Shown: piece by piece, positions 35,335 to 44,587 of the stretch
How positions within the stretch are numbered: position 1 is the first letter of the stretch
How the letters are laid out: each line of letters begins with the position of its first letter
Assembly (NCBI RefSeq): GCF_009647655.1
Contig: NZ_WJFD01000002.1
Location: forward strand, 186,001 to 250,000
Reading direction: 5' to 3'
From: Chitinophaga sp. SYP-B3965
GTDB lineage: Bacteria; Bacteroidota; Bacteroidia; Chitinophagales; Chitinophagaceae
DNA: 64,000 nucleotides
Translations under genes and position numbers: made by a program
The notes under the pieces: model-generated
Seen by the model: only the letters and a program-made list of their open reading frames with translations
The model's database searches: none
What the model was told of the DNA's origin: nothing

Positions 35335-35985
35335 TTATAAATGATAGGTCACGTGATAGTCGAAATGTTGGTCATGATCCAGGTCTGTGAGAACGAAGCC
35401 GGCTTTGCGTGCGGTGCATTCTTCTGCGATCAGTTTGGCTGCTTTGCTTGCATTGGCTTCATCCAGGTGGCTGAAGGGTTCGTCCATCATCAGCCATTCG
35501 AAAGGTTGCATCAGCGCCCTTATAATAGCGATCCGCTGTCTTTCTCCATAGGACAATGTTGCACCACTCTGGTTCAGCACATGGCTTACCCCGAGGCGGT
35601 CTGCCATTTCCTTTATTTTCTCAGCCGGGTAATAGGGTTCCGGCAGCATCACTCTTTTCAGTTCTATATTTTCCAGTGCGGTCAGCTGGTCGAACAGGCG
35701 AAGGTCCTGGAAGATGACGCTGATCTGTTGCTGGCGCATCACGGCCAGCTGGTCTTTGGCATAAGAGGGCCAGGGTTTGTCGTTGATGCGGATGGTGCCG
35801 GTATAGTCATACCGGATATTATAGAGATAATGTACCAGCGTGGTTTTGCCGGTACCGGAGGGCGCCTTGATCTTGATGAATTGTGCGGGCGAAAAAGTAA
35901 TGTCGCGGTTCCAGATGTCCGACTGCTGCTGCAATACTTTATCGCGCAGCGGAACGGGCACAACCGCAGATAACTGGATCTGCAT
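35335..35985 (-). CDS. ABC transporter ATP-binding protein (MacB/LolD-like)
   Basis: A 216-residue nucleotide-binding subunit. It has Walker A APSGTGKTTL, a Q-loop region in ISVIFQDLRLF, the signature LSYGERQRIAIIRAL, Walker B WLMMDEPFSHLDE, and a degenerate switch region VLTDLDHDQHFDYHV. The signature reads LSYGE rather than LSGGE. It is the first gene of the operon with the FtsX-like permease, amidohydrolase and Dabb protein. Confidence 0.9.
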   Translation of the reverse strand: MQIQLSAVVPVPLRDKVLQQQSDIWNRDITFSPAQFIKIKAPSGTGKTTLVHYLYNIRYDYTGTIRINDKPWPSYAKDQLAVMRQQQISVIFQDLRLFDQLTALENIELKRVMLPEPYYPAEKIKEMADRLGVSHVLNQSGATLSYGERQRIAIIRALMQPFEWLMMDEPFSHLDEANASKAAKLIAEECTARKAGFVLTDLDHDQHFDYHVTYHL

Positions 35986-36023
35986 GTCCTTTCTGTTTGA
36001 AAGATATAAATATAACGATAAAT

Positions 36024-36054
36024 AAAAAGCTGCCCCGTTATGGAGCAGCTTTTT
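36024..36054 (-). terminator. Terminator of DUF4836 gene
   Basis: On the minus strand, AAAAAGCTGC pairs with GCAGCTTTTT around an 11-nt loop. It lies 26 bp downstream of the DUF4836 stop codon. Confidence 0.8.
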
Positions 36055-36079
36055 AAGGAAGGATAATGTTATCCGTTAA

Positions 36080-37819
36080 TTAGTTTGTTGGTGCTGCAAC
36101 CGGAGCTGCAGTTGTATCAACTGCCATCACCGTTGAATCAGTTACCATGGTATCGTTACCCCATGCCGCTGCCTGCTCTTTCTTATGTGCGCTATAGTAA
36201 GCGAACATTTTCTTAGAGAAGTTAACGATCTGTACAAGGGTGTTCTGATTTTCATTTTTGAAATTCAGTTCCAGTGTAGAGCGCTGAGAGCTGCCGTTGT
36301 TAGGTTCAGTAGCTACGGTAAAGTCTTTCAGCAGACCTTTCACGTCGTTCAGTACGCTATCCGGTAATTTCATTTCTTCAGCAGGAATGTTATTTACCAG
36401 TTTCTCTACGCTCAGGTACATGCTCATTACATTGCCTTTTGCTTTGCTGAGTATGCCTTCGTCCAGTTTCACTTTGGATTTGCCATCTGCATAAGAAGTG
36501 AGCAGGCCATTATCAGAAGCCGCCAGGATGCGTTTATCGTTGATAGATACTGCTAATTCGCCGAGGGGCTGGTTAGGTACATATTCATTACCTTGTTTGG
36601 TGAACATCTGGCCAACCATTGGTGTGTTCATTACTTTTTCGAAAGCTGCTTTATCGCCTACTTTCATATTGAACACCCATTTAACTTCCGGTTTGGTTAC
36701 TTTATAAGAGCTATCCCATTCAGAAGCTTTGCTTACTACGCTGAAATCAGAACCTATCACGGCAATTTCACCTGTGAAGGCTTTCAGGAGATCATCTAAA
36801 GTAAGACCGGTTTCAGCCAGGCCCATATTTGCAAAACCGTCCATACCCATCAGTTTGATGATATCTCCCAGCATGCGCAGGTCAAAGTTCATCAGGGCAA
36901 AACCGAATACATTTTCAGAAGGATAATTTTCCAGTGATGCGATGTTCACTTTCTCCATGGGATATTTTTTCATGATATCCTGCATCTCTTTACCTGCATA
37001 AGAAAGGCTGTTCACCGTGATCTTACCGTTCTCGAAATGTACAGCGGCAGTCTGGTAAGAACCCGTTGTGAGTTTCTTGATGTTGGTAGTAACCAGTGCA
37101 GCTACGCCAGCAGGAGTACCCGGATTGAAAGCATAGATCTGCTCGCTGCTCATCCAGAAGGATACATCACCTTTTTCTTTCTGTACTGCTTTGAAAGATT
37201 CGATGGTACCTACAGACTCATCTGCTTTCAGATGGAAGAGGCCATTCAATACTTCTACCCAGCCTTTTTCATCTGCTGAAGGGCCTGAAGGAGTTTGTGT
37301 TCCCACGTCTCCGGTGAAGTCGTATTTATTACCCTGGTTGATGCTGAAGATGCCGATAACGGTTTCTTTGTTGAAACCGATCATGCCTTCTCCATCAATG
37401 ATGTATTTAAAGTCCGTACCGGATTTAATTTCTTTCTTAGATTTCTCTTTCATGAAAGTTTCAAACTTGCCGGCATCGTCCAGTTTAGCAACAGCAGTAG
37501 CATAGCTTTTGCCTTTTTCACCTGGGATCAGTGCGATAGATACATCGCCTTTCAGATCAACGCCGGAGTTTTGTGCTTCTTTCAAAGCTTTTGTCATTTC
37601 GTTGGTGCTATCCTGGCCTTGTACGGCTTCGAATATTTTATCAACGGAAAGACCTTCTGTGATCAGCTTTTCCTGGATCTGTTTAGAATTGATGGTAAAA
37701 ACCAGTGCTGCCGTTTTAGGTATGTGTTTACCTCCTTCGGGAGCTTTGGAACAGGCGGTTAACAACAACACCGCTGCACCTGAAATCATGAGGAGTGCCC
37801 TTGTAGTCGTTCTTTTCAT
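36080..37819 (-). CDS. DUF4836 family lipoprotein
   Basis: 579 residues. The lipoprotein signal ends in LLLTAC (Cys 23), so the mature protein is lipid-anchored to the cell envelope. The body matches the DUF4836 pattern of Bacteroidota: an N-terminal IPKTAALVFTINSKQI strand resembling DUF3352, repeated mixed alpha/beta segments, and a long Ala/Thr-rich end (VMAVDTTAAPVAAPTN). No catalytic residues are known. Monocistronic, divergent from the YCII-domain gene, with its own terminator. Confidence 0.88.
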   Translation of the reverse strand: MKRTTTRALLMISGAAVLLLTACSKAPEGGKHIPKTAALVFTINSKQIQEKLITEGLSVDKIFEAVQGQDSTNEMTKALKEAQNSGVDLKGDVSIALIPGEKGKSYATAVAKLDDAGKFETFMKEKSKKEIKSGTDFKYIIDGEGMIGFNKETVIGIFSINQGNKYDFTGDVGTQTPSGPSADEKGWVEVLNGLFHLKADESVGTIESFKAVQKEKGDVSFWMSSEQIYAFNPGTPAGVAALVTTNIKKLTTGSYQTAAVHFENGKITVNSLSYAGKEMQDIMKKYPMEKVNIASLENYPSENVFGFALMNFDLRMLGDIIKLMGMDGFANMGLAETGLTLDDLLKAFTGEIAVIGSDFSVVSKASEWDSSYKVTKPEVKWVFNMKVGDKAAFEKVMNTPMVGQMFTKQGNEYVPNQPLGELAVSINDKRILAASDNGLLTSYADGKSKVKLDEGILSKAKGNVMSMYLSVEKLVNNIPAEEMKLPDSVLNDVKGLLKDFTVATEPNNGSSQRSTLELNFKNENQNTLVQIVNFSKKMFAYYSAHKKEQAAAWGNDTMVTDSTVMAVDTTAAPVAAPTN

Positions 37820-37934
37820 AAAGAGAAAGATGTTAAATGGATTTGAAAATTACCGTTAAAAATACAACGTTTTTTGCTAATACGTTTAAAATTATTACGA
37901 AATTGGGACTGGTAGCAGGAATCAACAATTTGTC

Positions 37935-37942
37935 TACCTTTG
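37935..37942 (+). promoter_or_regulatory. Predicted -7 element of YCII gene
   Basis: TACCTTTG is an exact TAnnTTTG, 45 bp before the chosen start at 37987. It lies inside the longer open frame, which supports the shorter start. Confidence 0.45.
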
Positions 37943-37986
37943 TAAATATTCTGATTATTAACCATTTACTGAAAGACCGACAAACT

Positions 37987-38271
37987 ATGTATCTGATCCT
38001 GGTTCAATACATCCGCCCTTTAGCGGCCATAGACCACTATATTGAGGCGCATAATGCTTTCCTGGAAAAACAGTACAGAGAAGGCAGGTTCATCCTTTCG
38101 GGCGGGCGGAAACCTCGTACGGGAGGTATTATTCTCTGTAAGGCCAGCAGTCGCCGTGAGGTGGAGGCTATCCTGGCAGAAGATCCATTTGACAAGTTTC
38201 AACTGGCTGTTTACGATATCATAGAGTTTGAGCCTAATACCTATGCTGAATTAGCCAATCTGAATTCCTGA
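37987..38271 (+). CDS. YCII-related domain protein
   Basis: A 94-residue cytoplasmic protein of the YCII/YciI ferredoxin-like family. MYLILVQYIRPL forms the first strand, followed by IDHYIEAHNAFL with the conserved His, GRFILSGGRKPRTGGIIL, and a terminal FDKFQLAVYDIIEF strand. YciI-type proteins may bind or turn over small molecules through the His-Asp pair, but the function is unknown. An in-frame upstream extension of 50 codons contains the promoter element and has no family similarity. Confidence 0.85.
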   Translation: MYLILVQYIRPLAAIDHYIEAHNAFLEKQYREGRFILSGGRKPRTGGIILCKASSRREVEAILAEDPFDKFQLAVYDIIEFEPNTYAELANLNS

Positions 38272-38702
38272 GCATTCACCCCCTTTCCTGCGTTCTTTTC
38301 CGCTCCCCTTCTGCCTGACCGCAATTTACATTGCCGGAGTAAAATTTAATTGTAAACTTATCTTGAAAAAGCTTCCTATTTAGGAATAAAGTTTGTACTT
38401 TCAATTACCGCCTATCCGTAATAAAGACCAATACCCTGTTTTATTAACCATTTAAACCCGAGCACGTTTACAAAGAAAACCTAACACACGTTGATGAAAA
38501 GTAGCCATTTCTAATTACCGCATCTAAATCGAAGTCAGAGACATGTTGACCAGGGCGTAACCCGTTCTTTCACAATTTAAATTCAAACCCGAATGAAGAA
38601 AAAGTCCGTACAAGCTGCGGTGTAAAACTGCGCGTTTCGCCATGCTAAATCGATTTTGTTAACCAGGAGGAACCCGATTTTCCATCCTAAACTAAAACAT
38701 GT
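38272..38702. other. 431-bp leader of the SusCD pair, no gene seen
   Basis: No coding frame of note. It contains TAAAGTTTG (one base longer than the TAnnTTTG consensus) near 38387-38395 and an AGGAGG stretch near 38666, too far from the start to be a standard ribosome-binding site. A 10-codon ATG frame at 38593 (MKKKSVQAAV) is present. The long leader is typical of SusC genes, and no riboswitch fold was recognised. Confidence 0.4.
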
Positions 38703-41700
38703 ATGTACTTCCACGTAAACAGCTGTGCCCGAAGGCACATAGCCGTATGGCTACTCCTATTCCTCAGCTCAACCGCCTGGGCCCAATCTGTAACTGTTAC
38801 CGGCAAAGTGAGCGGTAGTCTTGATAAAACGCCACTCCCGGGCGTTACGGTTGTTATCAAGGGAACCAACCAGGGCACGGTCACTGACCCTACCGGAGTT
38901 TATAAGATCACCGCTCCCACCGGCAGCACCCTGCTTTTTACTTTTGTGGGTTTCACTCCCAGGGAAGTTAAAGTAGGCAGTGTTTTGCAACTCAATGTAG
39001 AACTGGATGAAAATGCCGGAACACTCAATGAAGTAGTGGTCACCGGTTATGGCAGTCAATCTAAAAAAGATATCACCGGCGCCGTGGCCACTGTTAATGT
39101 AAAACAACTGCTCTCTGCTCCTGCCACCAATGTGGGCCAGGCTTTGCAGGGAAGGGTGGCAGGTGTTACGGTTGGCAATGAAAATGCACCGGGAGGGAAT
39201 GTAATGGTGCGGATCCGCGGATTCGGAACTATCAATGATAATTCGCCGCTTTATGTAATAGATGGTGTTCCCACCAAAGGCAATCTGAACACGCTCAACC
39301 TGAATGACATTGAAACCATGCAGGTATTGAAAGATGCCTCCTCATCTTCGATCTATGGCTCGCGCGCAGGAAATGGGGTGGTGATCATCACTACCAAAAA
39401 AGGAAAGATCGGAAGGCCTAAGCTGACTTACGATATGTATTACGGCACTCAAAGGCCGGGTAAGTTCCTCGATCTGCTGAACACTACGGAATATGCCAAC
39501 CTGCTTTGGGAAGCCCGCATCAATGCAGGGAATGTAGATCCTGTTACGGGATTTCCTAAACACGCACAATTTGGCAGCGGCACCAATCCTGTTACACCGG
39601 ATTATATTTTCCCGGATGGGGCTTCTGCCAGCGATCCACGTGTAAATCCTGCCAATTATAGTACGGATATAGATGGCGCTGATTTCAAAAAAACCAGGTG
39701 GCTCATCACACCAGCTAATAAAGCAGGCACGGATTGGATGGATGAGATCTTTGATCCGGCACCCATTCAATCTCACCAGGTGGGCGTTTCCGGGGGAAAC
39801 GAAAATGGCCGTTATGCCATGAGCCTGGGTTATTACAACCAGAAAGGGATCATGATCTACACGGGCTTTAAACGTTATTCTTTGCGTGCCAATACGGAAT
39901 TCAATGTCAATAAGCGGATCCGTGCGGGAGAAAACTTACAGGTTTCTTACAGTGAAAGGATTGGGCAGCCGGCGGGTAATCAGAATGAAGGGAATCCTAT
40001 TTCCTTTGCTTACCGCATGCAGCCTATTATTCCTGTGTATGATATCATGGGCAATTTTGCAGGCACAAAAGGAGGTGACCTGGATAATGCCAAAAACCCT
40101 GTGGCCGCATTGTACAGGAATAAAGACAATGTTGGGAAAGAGGTCCGGCTGTTTGGTAATGCTTACCTGGAAGCGGATATCTTACCTAACCTTACCGCAC
40201 GTACGAGTATTGGAATAGACTACAGCAATTTCAATATCCGCACATATACCATCCGGGATATTGAATCTTCTGAGTCTGCCTCCAACAGTAACCTCAGTAC
40301 CAATAACAATTATGAAGCTACCTGGACCTGGTACAATACACTTACGTATAAACTCCAGCTGGGTTCTCTGCATCGTTTCAACCTGATCGTGGGAACTGAA
40401 TCCATTGGTAATTATGCGGAAGCATTTGCGGCCGGCCGCGCAGGATTCTTTGTGGACGACCTGGATAACCGTTACCTGGATGCCGGGAACGGAGGAACTT
40501 CCACCAATAGCGGCAACGCTTCCAACTGGCGGCTGGCTTCCGAATTCGGCAAGCTGAACTATGTATTTGATGATAAATACCTGCTGGACCTTACCCTGCG
40601 CCGTGACCGTTCTTCCCGTTTTTCGGAGCAGTTCAGGGTGGCTTATTTTCCTGCTGCCAGTATCGGATGGAGGTTATCAGAAGAAGGTTTCATGAAGGGC
40701 GTTTCCTTTGTGAACGATCTGAAATTAAGAGCAGCATATGGGCAAACAGGTAACCAGGAGATCGGTAACTATAACGCGTATACGTTCTTCGGCACTAATC
40801 CTACCACTTCTTTTTATGACCTGAACGGTTCCCGTACTTCTGCTTTGCAGGGATATGATCTTACCCAATTCGGGAACCTTCGCGCGAAGTGGGAAACCAC
40901 CAGCTCACTGGACTTCGGCTTAGATGCCAGTATGATGAAAGGCAGACTGGGCTTTAATTTCGACTGGTTCCGCCGTAAAACATCTGATATGTTATTCCCT
41001 GTTGAATTACAGTTCACACAAGGTATTGCCACTAATCCGTTCCGGAACATTGGCACCATGGTGAACCAGGGCATTGAACTCGGCATCAATTATATCAATG
41101 CAACCGCAGGAGGAGATTTCACGTATGATATTGGCGTGAATTTCTCGAGCTACCGTAATAATGTTGAAGTAACAGACGGCAATCCCAAGACGCGTTACTT
41201 TGGCTTCACGACCCGCCTTCCATCCATGACAGTTACCCAGGCCGGCTACCCCATTTCTTCTTTTTTTGGTTACGTGATCGATGGCATCTTTCAAACAGAT
41301 GCCGATGGCGCTAAACATGCTGCCCAGTTTGGCGGCGGCGCCAATAATAAAGCCGGCCAGTTTATTTTCCGGGACCTGGATTCCAATAATGTGATCAATG
41401 CGGATGACCGTACGATCATTGGGAGTCCGCATCCTGATTTCAGCTATGGTATTAATGTACAGCTGGGTTATAAGAATTTCGGACTAACGCTTTTTGCACA
41501 AGGCGTGAAGGGTAATAAGATCTTCAACTACGTGCGCTACTGGACGGACTTTCCAACGTTTGCCGGAAACCGCAGCCGCCGTATGCTGGAAGATTCCTGG
41601 AGGCCGGGTAAAACAGATGCGTTGCTTCCCCAGTTGCGTTCCAACGATGTGATCAGCAGCAACCCTTCTACCTATTACCTGGAAAATGGTTCTTACCTGC

Positions 41701-41942
41701 GGATGAAGAATGTGCAGCTTTCTTATAAACTCCCTGCCAGCCTGCTTAAAAGGGTGGGCATTGAGCAGCTGCAGGTTTATTTGCAGGCGCAGAACCTTTT
41801 CACGATCACGAAATACACGGGGCTTGATCCTGAGATCAACCTGCGTGCTTATGGTGCCAATAACGACCGGCACATGGGGGTGGATGAAGGAGCTTATCCT
41901 ACTTCCAAAGTATACCTGATCGGTGCAAATCTTACTTTCTAA
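38703..41942 (+). CDS. SusC/RagA-family TonB-dependent outer-membrane transporter
   Basis: 1079 residues. The signal peptide ends in STAWAQ. A carboxypeptidase-D-like regulatory domain follows (VTVTGKVSGSLDKTPLPGVTVVIKGT, about 30-113), then the TonB-box region and plug domain with the SusC signatures LYVIDGVPTKG and SIYGSRAGNGVVIITTKKG. A large beta-barrel ends in the aromatic strand VYLIGANLTF. With SusD it imports oligosaccharides or other large ligands across the outer membrane, energised by TonB. No STN/anti-sigma signalling domain is present. It is followed 17 bp later by susD. No glycoside hydrolases are adjacent, so the ligand is unknown. Confidence 0.95.
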   Translation: MYFHVNSCARRHIAVWLLLFLSSTAWAQSVTVTGKVSGSLDKTPLPGVTVVIKGTNQGTVTDPTGVYKITAPTGSTLLFTFVGFTPREVKVGSVLQLNVELDENAGTLNEVVVTGYGSQSKKDITGAVATVNVKQLLSAPATNVGQALQGRVAGVTVGNENAPGGNVMVRIRGFGTINDNSPLYVIDGVPTKGNLNTLNLNDIETMQVLKDASSSSIYGSRAGNGVVIITTKKGKIGRPKLTYDMYYGTQRPGKFLDLLNTTEYANLLWEARINAGNVDPVTGFPKHAQFGSGTNPVTPDYIFPDGASASDPRVNPANYSTDIDGADFKKTRWLITPANKAGTDWMDEIFDPAPIQSHQVGVSGGNENGRYAMSLGYYNQKGIMIYTGFKRYSLRANTEFNVNKRIRAGENLQVSYSERIGQPAGNQNEGNPISFAYRMQPIIPVYDIMGNFAGTKGGDLDNAKNPVAALYRNKDNVGKEVRLFGNAYLEADILPNLTARTSIGIDYSNFNIRTYTIRDIESSESASNSNLSTNNNYEATWTWYNTLTYKLQLGSLHRFNLIVGTESIGNYAEAFAAGRAGFFVDDLDNRYLDAGNGGTSTNSGNASNWRLASEFGKLNYVFDDKYLLDLTLRRDRSSRFSEQFRVAYFPAASIGWRLSEEGFMKGVSFVNDLKLRAAYGQTGNQEIGNYNAYTFFGTNPTTSFYDLNGSRTSALQGYDLTQFGNLRAKWETTSSLDFGLDASMMKGRLGFNFDWFRRKTSDMLFPVELQFTQGIATNPFRNIGTMVNQGIELGINYINATAGGDFTYDIGVNFSSYRNNVEVTDGNPKTRYFGFTTRLPSMTVTQAGYPISSFFGYVIDGIFQTDADGAKHAAQFGGGANNKAGQFIFRDLDSNNVINADDRTIIGSPHPDFSYGINVQLGYKNFGLTLFAQGVKGNKIFNYVRYWTDFPTFAGNRSRRMLEDSWRPGKTDALLPQLRSNDVISSNPSTYYLENGSYLRMKNVQLSYKLPASLLKRVGIEQLQVYLQAQNLFTITKYTGLDPEINLRAYGANNDRHMGVDEGAYPTSKVYLIGANLTF

Positions 41943-41959
41943 TCTTCAAACTTACTGTT

Positions 41960-43672
41960 ATGCACATACGTAAAATAGTTGTGGCGATGATGCTGTTGCT
42001 GATAGCTGTTTCCTGCGGGGATGGCTTCCTGGATGTAAAACCGAAAGGGGTGTTACTTCCGGAACAGCTCAATAACCGGAAAGGTGTGAATGCCTTGCTC
42101 ATTGCGGCTTATTCATTGGTGGATGGTGTTGGATCCGGGGGTACTTCCTGGCATGGTTCTGCTGATAACTGGATCTATGGCAGCGTGGCTTCTGATGATG
42201 CTTACAAAGGATCTACCTCTGGTGACCAGCCGGAAATTTCTTTTATTGAAACGCGGAAGATCCTGCCGGATAACGGTCATTTTCGGGGGAAATGGCGTGC
42301 GGTGTATGATGGCGTAGCCAGGTGTAATGATGTACTGGCGGCGCTTTCAAAAGCTACGGACATTCCTGATACGGAGAAACCACTGATTGCTGCGGAAGCT
42401 CGTTTCCTGCGGGGGCACTTTCATTTTGAAGCAAAAAAGATGTTTAATAATGTGCCGTATGTAGATGAGAAATCCTACAACCCGGAAGATCCGAACAGTA
42501 CAAAGTTGCCTAATACGGAAGACATCTGGCCGAAGATTGCGGAAGACCTGCTCTTTGCTTATCAGCAACTGCCTCCCCGGCAAACGCAAAAAGGGCGTGC
42601 TACCAAATGGGCTGCTTCTGCTATGCTGGCAAAGGCTTACCTCTTCCAACGGAAATATGCTGAGGCGAAACCCTTACTGGATGAGATCATAACGGCGGGT
42701 GGATATATCCTTACGGAGCGGTATGCAGATAATTTCCGCGCGGCTACGAATAATAATTCCGAATCCATTTTTGAAGTGGAGCATTCTGTGAATGATGGCG
42801 CTGGCGCTGGTGAGAATGGGAATAATGGGGCTACGTTGAATTATCCATATGGCGGGCCGACTACCTGTTGCGGATTCTTTCAGCCTTCGCAGAATGTGGT
42901 GAATGCTTTTAAGACAGACGCAAATGGGTTGCCTTTGTTAGATAGTTTCAATGATATGGATGTGACGAATGATCAGGGGATTGAGTCTACTTCTCCTTTT
43001 ACGCCTTATGCAGGGACACTGGATTCACGGCTGGATTGGACGGTTGGGCGGAGAGGCATTCCTTTCCTGGATCATGGGGATCATCCGGGGAAAGCGTATA
43101 TACGGGATCAGGCTTATGCAGGGCCTTATTCTCCTAAAAAACATCTTTTCTATAAAGCGGATATTGGCAGTGCTACCTTCAACAGCAATCCGCGGCAGAA
43201 TGCTAACAATTACCGGATGCTGCGTTATTCACATGTTATCCTTTGGCTGGCAGAATGTGAAGTAGAGTTGGGTAGTTTGGAAAGAGCGCGTGAGCTGGTG
43301 AATATGATCCGTACGCGGGCATTGAATCCTGTGGGCTTTGTGAAGAAAACGGATGGTAGTAATGCAGCGAATTATAAAGTAGGACTGTATACCACGCCAT
43401 GGGCGGATCCTGTGGTAGCGAGGAAAGCGGTGCAGTTTGAAGAGCGGCTGGAGTTTGCGATGGAAGGGCATCGGTTCTTTGATCTGGTACGTTGGGGGAT
43501 TGCGGATGTTGTGTTGAATGCTTATTATGAAAAGGAGAAATTGAAACGGACTTATTTTAATGATGTAGCGTTTGTGAAGGGGAAACATGAGTATTATCCG
43601 ATACCGGCGCAGGAGATCTTGAATAGCACGAAGGATGGGCAGGTGACGTTGAAGCAGAATCCTAATTACTAG
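41960..43672 (+). CDS. SusD/RagB-family surface lipoprotein
   Basis: 570 residues. The lipoprotein signal MHIRKIVVAMMLLLIAVSC gives lipidation at Cys 19, placing it on the outer membrane next to its SusC partner. The SusD N-terminal motif GFLDVKPKG and TPR-like helices (LIAAEARFLRGHFHFEAKKMFNNVPYVD region) precede the RagB/SusD C-terminal domain (VQFEERLEFAMEGHRFFDLVRWG), which is strongly diagnostic. It captures the substrate and acts as a lid over the SusC channel. A terminator follows 28 bp after the stop. Confidence 0.95.
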   Translation: MHIRKIVVAMMLLLIAVSCGDGFLDVKPKGVLLPEQLNNRKGVNALLIAAYSLVDGVGSGGTSWHGSADNWIYGSVASDDAYKGSTSGDQPEISFIETRKILPDNGHFRGKWRAVYDGVARCNDVLAALSKATDIPDTEKPLIAAEARFLRGHFHFEAKKMFNNVPYVDEKSYNPEDPNSTKLPNTEDIWPKIAEDLLFAYQQLPPRQTQKGRATKWAASAMLAKAYLFQRKYAEAKPLLDEIITAGGYILTERYADNFRAATNNNSESIFEVEHSVNDGAGAGENGNNGATLNYPYGGPTTCCGFFQPSQNVVNAFKTDANGLPLLDSFNDMDVTNDQGIESTSPFTPYAGTLDSRLDWTVGRRGIPFLDHGDHPGKAYIRDQAYAGPYSPKKHLFYKADIGSATFNSNPRQNANNYRMLRYSHVILWLAECEVELGSLERARELVNMIRTRALNPVGFVKKTDGSNAANYKVGLYTTPWADPVVARKAVQFEERLEFAMEGHRFFDLVRWGIADVVLNAYYEKEKLKRTYFNDVAFVKGKHEYYPIPAQEILNSTKDGQVTLKQNPNY

Positions 43673-43699
43673 GAGCGTGTTTTTTAGAAGAAAAAATCC

Positions 43700-43733
43700 A
43701 GAACGGCGGCTTTACAAGCCGCCGTTCTTTTAT
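43700..43733 (+). terminator. Terminator of the SusCD operon
   Basis: A 13-bp perfect stem, AGAACGGCGGCTT with AAGCCGCCGTTCT, around a 3-nt loop, then TTTTAT. Strong intrinsic terminator. Confidence 0.92.
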
Positions 43734-43860
43734 AAAAAAGATCCCACCTCACATTATATGTAAGACAATCGCTTATCTATGTAATTGAAAAGTTCTTCCG
43801 GCAGAAGAATTCAGGCCGGGAGTTTCACAGTTAGGGTTCGGTTTTCCAATAAACGGCTCT

Positions 43861-44412
43861 CTACTCTTTCTCTTTAAACTTCTTTTCTGCGTCCTGTGCT
43901 TTGTCGAAGTCCAGGATCACGGAGTTGATACAATAACGCAAACCGGTTGGTGGAGGTCCGTCGTCAAAAACGTGGCCAAGGTGAGCTTTACATCTGCCGC
44001 ATTGCACTTCGGTACGTGTCATACCGTGTGTGTTATCCGGCGTGTAGATCACACTGGTTTTACTGATAGGCTGGTAAAAACTCGGCCAGCCGCAACCGCT
44101 TTCAAACTTGGTGTCTGATACAAAAAGCGGGTTTCCGCAAGCGGCACAATAGTAAGTACCTTTTTCTTTGCTGTTCCAGTATTTACCTGTGAACGCCCAC
44201 TCTGTTCCTTTTTGTCTCGCGATTTCATAAACGTCTTTGGGTAAGGTTTTTTTCCACTCTTCGTCGGTTAGGTTTACTTTACCAGTATCCGTGCGGGAGT
44301 ACGCCGGATTCTTTTTTTCTTCCATTGGTTTCGTTTTAGCCCCGTTTTGAGAGTAAGTACAGTGGCTGATGAATAAAGTCAGGCATAAAAATAGCAGATT
44401 ACTTGTCTTCAT
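43861..44412 (-). CDS. msrB: Peptide-methionine (R)-S-oxide reductase
   Basis: Repairs methionine-R-sulfoxide in oxidised proteins. 183 residues, exported by signal peptide [21 protein letters not shown]. Zinc is bound by CAACGNP and [10 protein letters not shown]; the substrate pocket has [11 protein letters not shown]; the catalytic Cys is in [11 protein letters not shown]. The signal peptide implies a role in protecting periplasmic or envelope proteins. No MsrA partner is fused or adjacent. It is divergent from mutL. Confidence 0.95.
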   Translation of the reverse strand: MKTSNLLFLCLTLFISHCTYSQNGAKTKPMEEKKNPAYSRTDTGKVNLTDEEWKKTLPKDVYEIARQKGTEWAFTGKYWNSKEKGTYYCAACGNPLFVSDTKFESGCGWPSFYQPISKTSVIYTPDNTHGMTRTEVQCGRCKAHLGHVFDDGPPPTGLRYCINSVILDFDKAQDAEKKFKEKE

Positions 44413-44562
44413 GTTAACTATTGATTATGTGTTAACTACGTTTTAACACCAAGAATAATACCAGCGGCATGGTTACTGGTCAGCAGGTCAATATTAAAGT
44501 TACGAAATGCCGGGAGGATTGGTTTGCCATGTGAATGTATTTAACAATATTTTTTTTAATCC

Positions 44563-44570
44563 TACCTTTA
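44563..44570 (+). promoter_or_regulatory. Possible -7 element of mutL
   Basis: TACCTTTA differs from TAnnTTTG in the last base and lies 17 bp before the GTG start of mutL. The -33 partner is not clear. Confidence 0.3.
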
Positions 44571-44587
44571 TGTGAAAAGGCAGGCAA

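Noticed and set aside
35341..35973. 210-codon antisense frame in the ABC ATPase
   Set aside because: The ATPase on the other strand has all ABC motifs; this frame has none.
38593..38625. 10-codon frame MKKKSVQAAV in the SusC leader
   Set aside because: Resembles the basic start of some SusC proteins, but the downstream SusC gene has its own complete signal peptide in another frame. No evidence that it is translated.
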